From positions 2,133,001-2,197,000 of the forward strand of contig NW_018344261.1 in NCBI RefSeq assembly GCF_002099425.1: a stretch of 64,000 nt of DNA, given 5' to 3'. Of the stretch, positions 35,455 through 47,240 are shown piece after piece. The translations under genes and the position numbers were made by a program. This DNA comes from Phascolarctos cinereus (Eukaryota; Chordata; Mammalia; Diprotodontia; Phascolarctidae). Positions within the stretch are counted from its first letter, which is position 1. Each line of letters starts with the position of its first letter. The notes under the pieces are model-generated. The model was not told the origin of the DNA, made no database searches, and worked only from the letters and a program-made list of their open reading frames with translations.

Positions 35455-35608
35455 TTTTATTTTTATTTTTTTGGTGAGGCAGTCAGGGTTAAGTGACTTG
35501 CTCAGGGTCATACAACTAGTAAGTGTCAAATGTCTGAGGACAGACTTGAACTCAGGTCCCCTGACTCCAAGGCCAGAGCTCTATCCATTGTGCCACCTAG
35601 CTGTCCCT
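35455..35608 (-). mobile_element. CORE-SINE
   Basis: Antisense GTGAGGCAGTCAGGGTTAAG, ACTTGAACTCAGGTCCCCTG and TGTGCCACCTAGCTGTCC; T-rich left end. Confidence 0.88.
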
Positions 35609-35784
35609 AGAGGAGATGGTATTCACTAATCAAAGATTGGCCACATCCCTAGAAACCTCTAAAATTTTCAGAAAATTTATTATGAACTAGAAAAGCGCTG
35701 AAAAGCACAAGCCATTCCATTTCCAAAGAGGGGGAAAAAATAGTATATGAAATACTGAATCTATTACATACAGCTTGGTTTTAA

Positions 35785-35915
35785 ATATATATAGATGTAT
35801 GTGTATACATACATATGCACAATGTGTATATATGTGTAGATGTATGTATATGTGTGTATGTATGTATATATACATGTATAGAATACACACACATATATAC
35901 ATATGCATACATATA
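35785..35915 (+). repeat. AT-rich (TATG)n-like repeat
   Basis: Imperfect TATGTG/TATATA/CATACA units over 130 bases; alternate purine-pyrimidine throughout. Confidence 0.85.
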
Positions 35916-36129
35916 TTAAATGTGATAATACCAACACTTCCCTGTTTGTATATATCCCTTTTTCTTATTCTCCCTCTACCCTGTTCTGCATGTTTTAAAT
36001 GATTGACATTCTTTTCTTTCTTTTCTTCTATTTTTTTTGCATTACTATATTGTCCCATAATCTCCTCACCAATTAGCCCTATCAAGTAAAATCTTTCCTT
36101 TACAAAACAAATGTAAGAAACATGTTATA

Positions 36130-37285
36130 AAACCCAACTAACATGGATAAAAGATCAAGGAGAATAATATAAGAATTATCAGACTATCTTAAAATCATGA
36201 CCCTCCAAAAAAGTATAGATACCATATTTCAAGAAAATATAAATGAAAACTGCTTAAAATCCTTGGAACCAGATGGCAAGATGAAAATAGAATGATCATT
36301 TCCTGAAGAAAAAAGTCCAAAAATGAAAATTCCTAGGAACATTATAGCCAAAATCCAGAGCTTCCTGGTCAAAGAAAAATATTACAAGCAGAAAAGAAGG
36401 AGGAAGAGGAGGTAGAGGAAGAGGAGGAGGAGGAGAGTTGAAGCACCAAGGGTCCACTATAACAATTACACAAGACTAAGCAGCTGACATTATAAAGAAG
36501 TGGAAATCTTGGAATATGATATTCTCAAAGGCAAAAGATAAAACCTTATAATCAAGAATAATCTATCCTGCAAAACTAAGTATAATTCTATAGTGGTGGG
36601 ATGGGGGTGGGGTGGGGTGGGGAATGGACCTTTCATGAAATAGAGAATTTCTAAGAATTTCTGAGTGAAAGACCAGAATTGAGTAGACATTTTGAAATGG
36701 AAGCACAGGCTCCAGTGAAAACACAGACAGACACATGTTTGTTTAATTGGAAGGGAATATATGGGTATGAATTATTGACATGATAACAGGAGAATAAGAA
36801 ACAAATGTCTTCTCAAAACTCTAAAATCTAGCTCTTATAATTCTACCCAGCCTCTCATTCAGAGGTGGGGCATTGAATAATCAATCTCCAATGAGGAGAG
36901 AGTTCCATACAATTGGCCCTTTGTTATGTTTATATGAAGTGATACAAAATGAATGGAGCAGAACTAAGAGAACAGTTTGTACAATAATAACATGCAGAAA
37001 AAAATAACTTTGAAAGACTTTAAAACTTTAATCAATGCAATAAGAAATCATAAATCCAGAAGGTTACAGATGAAACATGCTACCCACCTTCTGCCAATTA
37101 GGTGATGAACTTAAAATGGAGAATAAGGTATGTTTTTGGCCTTGGGCAACATAGGAATCAATTTTGTTGAACTACACAGATTTATTATAAGTGTTTTATT
37201 TTTTATTTTTTCATTGTTTATCGAGGGCAGGAAGTGGGAGGGAGACATAATAGATGCTCATTGAAATTAATTAATTAGAAAACAA
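36130..37285 (+). mobile_element. Degenerate L1 fragment (ORF1 C-half joined to 3' end)
   Basis: 36300-36400 reads as L1 ORF1 (MKIPRNIIAKIQSFLVKEK-like). The sequence then passes through purine-rich and G-rich stretches (36400-36430, 36595-36625) to an old L1 3' region with the YEVIQNEWSRTKRTVCTII-type block near 36940-37000, ending near 37285. All of ORF2 is missing. Confidence 0.65.
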
Positions 37286-37829
37286 CTGTAAAGGGGATTC
37301 TCCTACCCCAGACTTCATTAAAAACTAGTAGTCTGAAGGGGCTAAAAGACAGAGACATTGAAATTAAAAGAGGAAGTTACTCAGATGCAAAGTAAACATT
37401 CTATACCTTAGAAAGAGTTTGAGGCTTGAGCACTTCAATTCCATATGAACAGTCTATTAAGACAATGAACTTGCTTCTAGAATACAGAATGCATTCATAA
37501 ATTTGTCCCAAGCCACTCATCTGCATAAGATCCCAAATGGAGTTTGGGAGACATCCATGACTAAATTGAGATTGATTATGGTAAATCAAGGTGGAGTCCA
37601 TTTCTAAAGGAAGGAACTTTTGAATCTGGAAGGATCATTGAATAGGAAAGGCTAGTCCCTCCTACCTTGTTTTTTGTTTGTTTGTTTGTTGTTGTTGTTT
37701 TAGGTTATATATCTCAGAGATAAGGCTCTAAGGGAATGAAAGAGGAGATGCATTTTGCCAATACTAAGTTAAAGGTCATTGTCCTAATGGAAAGATCATG
37801 ATCAGCACTCCACTTGATAAGGGTATAGT
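37286..37829. other. No recognisable feature
   Basis: Includes a short (GTTT)n(GTT)n run at 37672-37700; otherwise unique-looking. Confidence 0.4.
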
Positions 37830-38770
37830 AACAATCCAGCTAAAGAAAACACAGTACCACCCAGCCAAGTCAGTGGCTAAAAGTACAAAAAAATTGCAGC
37901 TGCTCATCAAAGAAAGAGCCCAGGGACTCCATCTGTTGGACAGTCTACTAAAGATGCTTTGCCTTGAGAATAGTCAAAGAGCTCGACGACCTGGCCAGCC
38001 CAACCTGGCCCGAGCTGACCAGTGGCAGAGTGGTTTGCTTGGCCCAGCTGGCAGCTACTGCCGATTGGTAGAGCATCCTGCCCTGACTAGTCCAAAAGCA
38101 GCTTTCCAACAGCTGAATAACTTGCCTAGCCCAATCCAGCATCTGTACACTGGCTGGGTGATACAACTTGAGCAGTCCCAAATTACAGACCTCAGGAGAG
38201 AGGCAACATAGCAGCTTTACCAACCTACTTGACTCAACCCAGCCATAGATTGTCATGTTCAGTTGAGACACCATGCCCTATGAAAAGCCTACCCACTAGA
38301 ACTACCCCCAGAAAAGATAACCAGCCTCTGTGAGGGTTTGGCCCAACTGAGCAGGAGAGTGAATTATTCATTACATATGCCATGCCTTGCAGTTAATTTC
38401 ATGAGGACCCTCTTGAGAAAGAAATGACATCAAGGCCCAGCAATTCTGGAGTTGTGAACAATTTACTTTAAATTCATGCTAACTTTTCCCCACAGACTTT
38501 TGGTTTATTTTTGGTTTGGGGGAGGGGATGCTTTTCCAAATAGTATTATTGTCATGTCTTTTGAGCAAATGACTTTGCTAAAGAACTGAATCTAAAGTCT
38601 GATTTTTAAGGGGAAGCACATTGGTGGGAGCTCATAAGATAGTGTTAAAAGAATAGCAATTCACAAAGCTGCTCTCAAAATCCTGAAAGTGCAGCAGCCT
38701 CTTCTTCTGGGGTTCAATCTGCCAGTGCCAATGAGAGCTAGGGGAGTGAACTAAAATGGAGTGTTACATA
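37830..38770 (+). repeat. Unclassified interspersed repeat, longest copy
   Basis: Pyrimidine-rich blocks with repeated CCTGGCC/GCCCAAC words (37980-38260), then GCAGTTAATTTCATGAGGAC (38389) and AAGGGGAAGCACATTGGTGG (38608). The last two are shared in the same order with 16300-16700. An open stretch of 137 codons (37798-38211) shows no family I recognise and is probably chance. Confidence 0.5.
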
Positions 38771-38924
38771 AGTGTAGTCAAGCAAAACAAATTTGTGTTG
38801 ATTTAGTCAGGTCTGGAAATGTCCATCTCATTGTGCTTCTTCAATCTATCATCTCTCCAGCAAGAGGTGGTAGGCTTGTCTCATTATCAGTGTTCTGGAG
38901 TCAAGCTTGGTCAGTGCATTGATC

Positions 38925-39290
38925 AGAGTTCTTAAGTCTTTCAAAGTATTTTCCTTTACAATGCTGTGGTTATTGTATAAATAGTTCTACCGGCTCCGTT
39001 CACTCACTCTGCATCATTTTATGCAAGTTTCCTAGAATCTATCCTGTTCATCATTTCTTATGGCACAACAATATTTCATTCCATTCATATGTAATAATTT
39101 ATTTGGAAATCCCCCAATTTGATGGTACTTCTACTAGCTTTCAGTTCTTTGCTACAACAACAAAGTGCTCCTATAAATGTTTTTGTACATATGGATCCTT
39201 TCCTTCTTTCTTCGAGTTCTTTGGGGGTTATATGCCTGGTAATGGTATTTCAGAGCCAAAAAGTATGTGCAATTTGGTGAGCTGAGGGGT
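38925..39290 (-). mobile_element. Old L1 3' fragment
   Basis: The - strand resembles the L1 ORF2 tail and 3'UTR: complementary forms of the CACTCTGCATCATTTTATGC block and of GTACATATGGATCC (GSIC/TCTK region). It is more divergent than the copies at 5.6 and 18 kb. Confidence 0.65.
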
Positions 39291-39756
39291 GGGGGTATAT
39301 TTCTAAATATACCTTTAAAGCCTTCCAAGCCCTGGAGACACTTGAAGATTCATGGTAGTACAGAGTCAGGAGAAACTTGGTAAAGTGTGACCATTTCAAT
39401 TCTACCAGAGGACAGTTAGGAGGGGGTAAGGAAGATGATTTTTCTCCCCTTCTCCCTCATCCATCTTGATACATCAAGATGCAAGGCATCTTGCAGCAGA
39501 GTTACTTATACAGTAAGAGATACCATGTTAAGCAGAAAGCTGAGAAAGACAGAGATACAGCAAGTTGGGAGCAGGAAGCAGTTTTGAAGAGCATGACCTC
39601 TGGCAGCAGAGAAGAAAACAGACTATGGATTCTTGAAAGAGAACCTGGCAATTAAGGTTAAACTTAAGAAAGGAGCATACCCAGGGATTCCAGCTGAATG
39701 ACCTTCCCACTGTTATTCCCAGTGGGGAGCATCATTAGAACACCATGAGAAGAGAC
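39291..39756. other. No recognisable feature
   Basis: Gene-free DNA between an L1 fragment and a MIR3-like repeat. Confidence 0.4.
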
Positions 39757-39911
39757 AGTCAACAAGTATTGACTAAGCATTTACTGTGTGACAGGAACTG
39801 TGCTAAGCACTGGAGACATAAAAAAAGGCAAAAACATGGTCCCTGCCTGCAAGGAGCTCATATCCTAATGGAAGAGATGACCAGCAAATAACTATGTATA
39901 TATAAGATAGT

Positions 39912-39970
<59 letters not shown>

Positions 39971-40435
39971 GAAGGAAGGAAGGAAGGAAGGAAGGAAGGA
40001 AGGAAGGAAGGAAGGAAGGAAGGAAGGAAGGAAGGAAGGAAGGAAGGAAGGAAGGAAGGAAGGAAGGATAATGTAAATGAAAGGTAATCTCAGAAGGAAA
40101 GTGTTAGCAGTGGAGGGGGAATCCAGGAGGTAGAGGTATGGAGGAAGAGGACTCCAGGCCAGGGGAACAACCAATGAAAAGTCACGGAATTGGAAGATGG
40201 AATATTGTGTATTAGAAATAGCAAGAAGACCAGTGTCCCTGGATTATAGAGTATGTGAAAAAGAGTGAGATGTAAGAAAAGTATAAAGGTAGGAAGGGTC
40301 CATGTTATGAAGGTCTTTAAAAGCAAGAAAGAGGATTTTATATTTGATCCTGGAGATAATATGGAGCTACTAGAGTTTGGAGTAATTAAATGAACTACTT
40401 GGAGTAATAGGGTGACATGGTCAGACTTGCATGGG
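39757..40435 (+). repeat. MIR3-like repeat split by a purine microsatellite
   Basis: Left part 39757-39910 starts with GCATTTACTGTGTGACAGGA and CTGTGCTAAGCACTGG. Right part 40068-40435 continues an ancient interspersed repeat (TGATCCTGGAGATAATATGG, GGGTGACATGGTCAGACTTG). The array 39911-40067 lies between. I do not know the formal family name of the right part. Confidence 0.6.
39911..40067 (+). repeat. (AAAG)n then (GGAA)n purine tract
   Basis: About 60 bases of AAAG repeats (39911-39970) pass directly into about 97 bases of GGAA repeats (39971-40067). The strand is pure purine throughout. Confidence 0.97.
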
Positions 40436-40639
40436 TGCTCTGGAGTATCAGAGGAATGAAATATCCTCACCACATGTTCTCTATGGACTCTAAGTTTGTG
40501 CCCACTCTTCCCATGGATGCTGTATATATTTGTGGGCATGTTCCCAAGGTTTATGGGGGGGAATGTTTTATAGCACTGTTATTAATATGCCTTTGCTTTG
40601 GGAAGTGATTTTTTTTCCATTGTAGTATTCTACAGATCA

Positions 40640-41680
40640 CTTGGATAGAAAAAGGAATTAGGAGAAGAATTTGGGAAACAGATCGCAGGGGTAAGATATA
40701 ATAGTGATGGGGGAATTCAATTATCCAAACATCTGCTGGAGTTCTTGATGTCAAAAGCGGAGCAACTAATAATTTCTTGTTTGCTTTAGTGATAATTTCA
40801 TCCTTTAAAAGGTGTTGGAATTAAGAAGGGGAAATCCTATTCTGGAGCTGATTTTCACTAACAAGATTAGTGGTTGGGGTGGAAATGATATTTACACGTA
40901 AGTGACCACTCTATCTTTGAGTCTGGGTTCAGAGGGAAGATAGGTAGAATGCCATGGATCAAATGGTCCAGGAGAAAGTTAACCCAGGAGAGATGGGAGA
41001 TGCTCAAGAATGAAATTATGAAGACAAAAAGGGCAATAATCCCAATGAGAAAGAAAAAATGGGACAGATGTGAATGCATAAGGAATTCACCTACTAAGGT
41101 AGATTTTTAAAAGAAATAAACAGAAGATAGAAGCAAAACCAGTTTACACAGGATGAACTTAAGAACTTGTCCCCTAAAAATTTGCTCACTACTACTGTTC
41201 TTTAAGTTTTCCTCAGTCTAGGATTTTCACTATATTTATGGGAGAGTGTTGAGTTGTCCTGTAAATTGTTAGTGAGACAAACATGGACAATTTATATGTC
41301 CATGACATATGAGGATCTGGAGCTGGAAATATTTCCTCTAGAGAAAAGACGACTCAGGAAAGATATGATATCTATCTTCAAGTATTTGAAGGACTGTCAT
41401 GTGATGAGGGATGAGGCTTGTTTTTCTTGGCCCCAGAAAACAGAATCAGGAGAAATGGTGAAAGTGACAAACAGGTAAATTTAAGCTTAATGTCAGGTAA
41501 CACTTCTTAACAATTTGAGCTGTTCAAAAGTGAAATGGGTTGTTCCTCCTTGGAGGTCTTCAAATAAAAGCTTGATGACTACTTGCCAAGTACATTACAT
41601 CTATCCCACCGTATTCCTTTCATGAATATATTGGATTTATTGCTATTGAGGTCCCTTCTAATTCTCAGATTCTGCGAGCT
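40640..41680 (+). mobile_element. CR1/L3-clade LINE, internally deleted, with 3' end
   Basis: 40650-41150 resembles the pre-RT region of CR1/L3 (shared with 1360-1560, for example CTCAAGAATGAAATT followed by the AATCCCAATGAG block). At 41254-41478 an open stretch reads MTYEDLELEIFPLEKRRLRK and DMISIFKYLKD, the conserved CR1 C-terminus. The 3' tail GGTCCCTTCTAATTCTCAGA is typical of L3. The RT region is absent. Confidence 0.75.
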
Positions 41681-41684
41681 GATT

Positions 41685-41900
41685 GTTTCTACTGGTTGAT
41701 TGTTAAAGGGAAGTTCACCAGTAGGGGCTTGTGAGCTTTAGTTTTAGGAGAATGAACCCACAGACTACCTTTAAAGATAGAGGAGTAGTCAGGCCCCCAG
41801 TGACCCAACCTGCAAACTGTGAATTTGAAGGCACATTGTGGGGAGTAGGCCTAGAAAGAGTGCTACGCATTGCTCCAAAGAATGGCTCCCTGATCATAAG
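41685..41900 (+). repeat. Unclassified interspersed repeat, copy
   Basis: GATTGTTAAAGGGAAGTTCA, TTAGTTTTAGGAGAATGAAC and the CAACCTGCAAACTGTGAATT block align to 8740-8880. Confidence 0.45.
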
Positions 41901-42104
41901 TGATAATCTGATAATGATGATAATCTGATCATCAAGGCATAAAACAGGGAGATTTTTGCTTACCGAAAGTGTTTGCTGCTGTTATAGTGGGAATCCAGTG
42001 CAAGTCCAAATTATTCCCCATGGATGATGAGGTCTTTCAGATGTGGGTTGTTGGGGTTTTTTTTGGTGGGTGGGGGGATGACTGATTACCTCAAGCCCTG
42101 AAAT

Positions 42105-42760
42105 ATTGTGGAGCCTCTAGGAAAAGATGCCTATTGACTCAAAAAAAAGTTTGGTTCAACTATCCACACAGGAAATACCAAGAGGATGAAGAATGTGTAT
42201 TGACCAAATGATGATGCGATTAGATGGACAACCTAGAATATGTCCATTAGTATGTATTGCATATATGGGACAGACCGTAAAATGGATGAATTAATTGGGC
42301 CTAAAATTTAAGAGGAAATTACAAAGCTCCTTTAATCACCATGTTTTTCCTACAAACAAAAGACCATTTTTAAAAATGCCAGTTTTCTACCAATGGGTCC
42401 TTGTCATTGTTTGATTATGAGATATCCAACACAATATTCTCTCAAGAATGGAAAATGAATATCACACAGAGAGAGAACAAAATGGTTGTGAATGAGCTAA
42501 AAGATATAGTCAATGAGGAACTTCAGAGAAAATTATGAGGAAAAGGTGTCATCAGAAAAACATACCCTAGGAAGAGAAGTGGGCTGGTCATTTGATGAGG
42601 GTGAGGGATGACAGGTGGACAGCCACCTTCACTGGTATCCTTGATATATCAGAAGAAATTGAGGAGCGTCTCCAACCATATTGGGTAGACCCACTGTGAC
42701 AAACTTAGGGGAGGGCATGGTGAAGATTTACACAGGCTGGGCAGGGATGAGATTCATTTT
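42105..42760 (+). mobile_element. RTE (BovB-like) LINE 3' fragment
   Basis: The + strand contains decayed RTE C-terminal motifs: KTYPRKRSGLVI near 42557-42595 (expected KRRWAGH), then a MTGGQPPSLVSLIYQ-type block that matches the RTE 'RDDRWT...WYPRDI' segment in another frame. It ends around the WVDPL-like stretch near 42690. Confidence 0.6.
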
Positions 42761-42814
42761 TGGAGCAAACATACAAATTGGTGAGATTGCAGATCCTTTT
42801 AATATTTAGAATCA

Positions 42815-42955
42815 TAGACTTAGAGCTGAAAGAGACTTGAAGGCCATTGAATCCAACCCTCTCATTTTTTACAGTAGGAAACTGAGGCACAGAGAGGTTA
42901 CATGGCTTACATATAGCTAGTGTCTGAGGCACCACAATGCTTTTCAAATCTAATC
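42815..42955 (-). mobile_element. MIR SINE
   Basis: Antisense TAGAGCTGAAAGAGACTTGA, ACAGTAGGAAACTGAGGCAC and CAGAGAGGTTACATGGC. Confidence 0.7.
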
Positions 42956-45900
42956 ACAGCCCACCACTGCCCATAGGGATTTGAGTGGAAGAATTTGAGT
43001 ATGTGTGCACTGTGCTTGGGATGCTTCCCAATACTAATGCTTTGCAAGTGCACACTTACAATAACTCTAGACCAGATGGTCCATTCTGGGTTGGGACAGC
43101 AGAATTCCAGGGTTCCTGAACAAGAGCATCACTACATCTGGCCTGACAATTCTTTGGTGTGCCCCCTTCCCAAATACTAGTGAAAAGCAGTTGATATGGA
43201 ATCCAGAAACCTTCTGGACTTAGGTTACTGTGCAGAAGTATTTAAGAGGCCTCGATGCTAAGGTGATCTGGGAAACTCCATACACCTTTTCTGTTGCCCC
43301 TCCCTCCAGTTCAACTCCAAGGTAATGATCATATTCTATCTTAAAGAGCCCCTCTTAGTTAATAGAGTGGGCATAACTGTTCCCACCCACACTTCAGGCC
43401 CCTTTCCCCTATGCCTCCCAATTCTCCTCTTCGATTTGCCCACTATGCCCATTCTCCCTGCAGTCTGCAAAGGAGTTGGAAGAACACTGTGAGAACTGAA
43501 GTGAAAGGCAATGGGGGACCCAAGGGGCACTCAGCTCTGAGCATGATTCCCTTACCCTCTTTAATAATTCATGCCTGAGGAGGTTGGCCAGCAACATGCC
43601 CTCATTCTGAGCTGAAGATATCGCAACTAGGTTCTTTATGGGGATATGGAGGAGGCTGGAATAGAGAGGGTAGAGGGCACCCAGCCTTTCCAGGCTCCCC
43701 AATTCAGCCTCACAAGTTTTTACAGACCTCATGGTAATATAGAGTTAATTCTGCAGCAGTGGCGATTGAGGGATAGGTTACAAAAGAGTAAGCTCTACAA
43801 TGCAGAGGGAGGAGGGAACAGATAAGGAATCACCCTTATAAACACACATTTAGCTGAGGGTACCAGAACTTCTCCCCACGCGTCTCCGTATCTTCTCCAA
43901 ACTGCCATGTCTCCCATCAGCAGTAGCACAATCCCCCCCCCCAACAAAATTTGAGCTTCTAATCTCCCAGATCCAGTCTTTCCCTTTAAGAAAGGAAATC
44001 TCAGTTGCTCCCTTCCCCGGAAGAGGCCTCTCACTGAGCAACTCCTACTCTTCAGACCCCCAACCCTCTAGCTTTTTGTCTGTGAGGAAAGGAAGAGTTC
44101 CTTGTTGGGATCTCTGGTATCAGACTCATCTGCTCTTCCCTCATCTATTTCACTTGGGATAATAATAAAAATAATAGTTAAAATTTATGTAACATTTTAA
44201 GATTTGCAAGATACAGATATCTCATTTTTATCTTCATAACAATCTTGAAAGGTAGGTGCTCTTATTATTCCCATTTTACAGATGAGGAAATGGAGGAAAA
44301 TTGAGGTAATGTGACTTGCCAAGGTCACATTGCTATTAAGAGTTTAAGTCAGGTCTTCTCTACTCCAGGTCACCATGAAGATGCCTCATACTGCCTGAGG
44401 ACTTTGAATTTAACCCCCTCTCCCTCAGTGCTGAGTTTCAGGGTATCTGGAAGTACCAAGGGGCCTCCAAGGACTAGGGTGAGCTAAGTAAATGTTTATA
44501 GTACAGAGGGCAACAGCCAGGCTGTTTTCCAGTCCCCTTAAGAGAACCCTGCAAGCCCTATAAAGGCCACACCCAATCTTCTTACTGGCACTTTGACCAT
44601 AGTGCATCACTGTTCTTTCTCTGGCCCTTTTCTTCACTCTAAATTAAAGAATCTCCCAATCAGTAGAATAGATATCACATCATCTCAACCCTGAGTACAA
44701 AATAGAAAAAGATACCAAAGGATGTTTAGGCCTCTGGCAAGGTCTAGTCAGCAAATGAGTGAGGATGCTTGGGAGAAGAATCCAGGTATCTTGCCTGTCT
44801 CAATACCTGATTCCTCCATCCTCTGACACTAGGAGTGCCCCCCAAACTTCACAATAATTACTGGGCAGATGAGAAGCCACAAAACCAGCAGAATGGGCCT
44901 TTTAGCCACAGCCCCAGTCCCCTAGAGGGAAACTGATGGGGGTTGGGAGAGCTCACCAGATGCTGGGTCCATAAGCAAGAACCTCTCCAGATGTATTTAT
45001 AGCAAGTGCTGTGTCAGGGGATGGAGCCTGAAACTGCCTGGAAGCATTGAATAACATCATGGGCCCAGAGGAGGAGCCCAGAGGAGGGAGGATAAATTTA
45101 CAATAGGAAGGACTGAGGTTAGATTTTGGAAGAACTTCCCCAGTATGATATTGTGTCATGGAGAGTGCTTGTGGAGACTCCTTCCCCAAAGACCTCTCAG
45201 AACAGAAGAAAAAAAGCTTTGTTTTAGGCTGTTCCTTCACAGAGACTGAGGGATGGACAGTGTGAACTCTGTTCTCTGCCCTAAGCTGCCCTTTTGGTCC
45301 TGATTGCAAAGTCCCCAAGGACTTGATTTAGGACAGACCAAAGAAAGTAGAGGGAAGGGTGAGTTGTTGCTTCCAGACACTCAGGAGTCTAGCTGCTGAG
45401 AAGATGGGGGGTTGGGTGGGGTAGAGGGAAGAGCTTATTGGTTCCAGTAAGAACAGGGATGCGTTGATAATCCTTTCTAACACTCCATACTCTGACTCTT
45501 TAGTGTACCCCCCCCCAGAGGAGTATCCAGAACGTTCCTAAGATCTGTGAGGTCAGTGACAAAACCAGGGTGGGAGGATGTCTGGAGGAAGATTCCAGGT
45601 GGGAAGAAAGGGATCTGAATCTAGGATAGGAGGGGTGGTGGTGGTGGAGAGGGAATTACTAATTTTACCGGTAATCTTATATTGGAGACCCTCAGGGGAG
45701 GGGAAGTTCAAGGCCAGGCATATAGATTGGGTCAGGGCCTGGATTTTCCATCTACCCACTCTTTGTGACAAAAAGAAGGTATTTCTAACCAGTCATCTAG
45801 GGTAGGTATAGGTCGAGGGGAGCAGTGGAGGGGATAGAGTTCTGTAGCTACTCACCCCAACTTTATCCCCCCCCCACCTCAGGCTCAAAAGAAACAATTG

Positions 45901-46199
45901 ATGTTTCTATTTAAAAGCAAGGGGGTGGGGAGAAGTGGAAATGGCATTTCTCTAGACTGTAGGCTCTGGGAGAGAGGGAAAGGAGTGAGAGAGAAAAGGG
46001 GGGGAATGCTCTAACCAGGCCAGCCCCTACCCCAAAGCTCCTCCCTGGGTAACTCAAGATGCCCCCAAGGCCCAAAGGAGCCACTCCATTAGCTGTGGTC
46101 AGCAGGTGGGGGGGGGTGACTCTCTCCTCCAGCTCACTGTCAAATGGCTGGCACTATCCCTGCTTCACTCCAAACATACACAAAGTAAAAACCCTGGGG

Positions 46200-46202
<3 letters not shown>
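42956..46202. other. Mostly unique DNA upstream of CACNB3
   Basis: Apart from the MIR at 44160-44390, no interspersed repeat is obvious, unlike the preceding 40 kb. No coding exon is recognised. The low repeat load suggests possible regulatory content of the CACNB3/ADCY6 interval, but no specific element can be named. Confidence 0.4.
44160..44390 (-). mobile_element. MIR SINE
   Basis: Antisense CATTTTAAGATTTGCAAGAT, ATTTTACAGATGAGGAAATG and AATGTGACTTGCCAAGGTCA. Confidence 0.75.

Positions 46203-46252
<50 letters not shown>
46203..46252 (+). repeat. (CA)n microsatellite 1 upstream of CACNB3
   Basis: 25 uninterrupted CA units, 1 kb upstream of exon A. Confidence 0.97.
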
Positions 46253-46253
<1 letters not shown>

Positions 46254-46360
46254 CCTCTTTATTTCCTGACTAGTTGAAGCTGAATAATTGGGGGAGATAG
46301 GGAGGAACACATTCAATGCCTTTAATTGGTCAGGGGTAGGATGGGAGATGAGATTAACCG

Positions 46361-46362
<2 letters not shown>

Positions 46363-46409
<47 letters not shown>
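46363..46409 (+). repeat. (CA)n microsatellite 2 upstream of CACNB3
   Basis: About 23 CA units, 110 bases after the first array. Confidence 0.97.
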
Positions 46410-46413
<4 letters not shown>

Positions 46414-47039
46414 CTCTTTCAGATCTCAGAGTATTCAGATCCTTTCACTTGGGGTGGGGGCCGGTTGAGGATAAGTGGCTAGCATGGAAGGAGGTCAGGC
46501 AAGGTGATAAATAGAGAAGAGAATCTAATGCTCCCAATGACATTCTTCTTCCAAACTAGCTCCCATTGGAATGAAAGGGAGGGTTGGAGTGTTGGAGTTG
46601 GATGGATGGGTGGTTGGAGGAAGCCTTGATTTCTTGGGCAGGTGATCTTGAGCTCAGTGGTAGGGAGAGGAAAGTTCTCAGATCCCCAGTTTGGGAAACG
46701 ATCTAGGGGAGTGATGGGATTGGGATGTAAAAGGGTGAGAAGCGTGTTGACTTGGGGTAGAGGGAAAATCTTGGTTTCACGGTGAAACCAAGGTCCTGGT
46801 TCATATTGTCTGCTTATTCTATACTTGGGAGAAGTAGGGGTCCCTCTGTAGGGCCTCTGAAGGGGAGGGGGACAGACTTATAGGATAGGAAAGGATGGAG
46901 AAGAAGAAGGCGGACTGGATAAGCTCTTGGCGGGGAAGGGGCATAAAGACAACTAGGCTTAGGTTTCAGAAGCAACACTACTACCACCACCCTGCCCCCA
47001 TCTTTTCCCTCTCCCCCCTCCCCCCGTCAGGACTTGGGC
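46410..47039. other. Proximal upstream region of CACNB3 exon A
   Basis: G-rich DNA rising in GC content toward 47040. Contains many GGGGT/GGGAG runs and no repeat. Confidence 0.4.
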
Positions 47040-47212
47040 TTGTCCTGTTTGACGTGCCGAAAGGGGGTGGGGGGGTGCTGACCCGGGGAACAGTCCCCGT
47101 TGCTCCGGCCACTCCTGTCTTCTAGCCTGGCTGCAGCGTCTAGGGATTCGGTCTGGCTCTGCTAGGAACGTAGAGGGCGGGCGTGCTCCGAGGGGGCGGC
47201 GGTGCCAGCAGG

Positions 47213-47240
<28 letters not shown>
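47040..47240 (+). promoter_or_regulatory. CACNB3: GC-rich, CpG-enriched region around CACNB3 exon A
   Basis: About 200 bases with roughly a dozen CpGs, in contrast to the CpG-poor DNA upstream. It surrounds the ATG GAG exon and is a likely promoter and 5'UTR for that isoform. No TATA box is obvious. This is an inference from base composition and position. Confidence 0.5.

Noticed and set aside
37798-38211. 137-codon frame as a possible new gene
   Set aside because: It lies in an unclassified repeat, lacks a homologue I recognise and has no visible exon structure.
39803-40174. 123-codon antisense frame with a Leu/Pro/Ser/Phe repeat
   Set aside because: Product of the AAAG/GGAA microsatellite.
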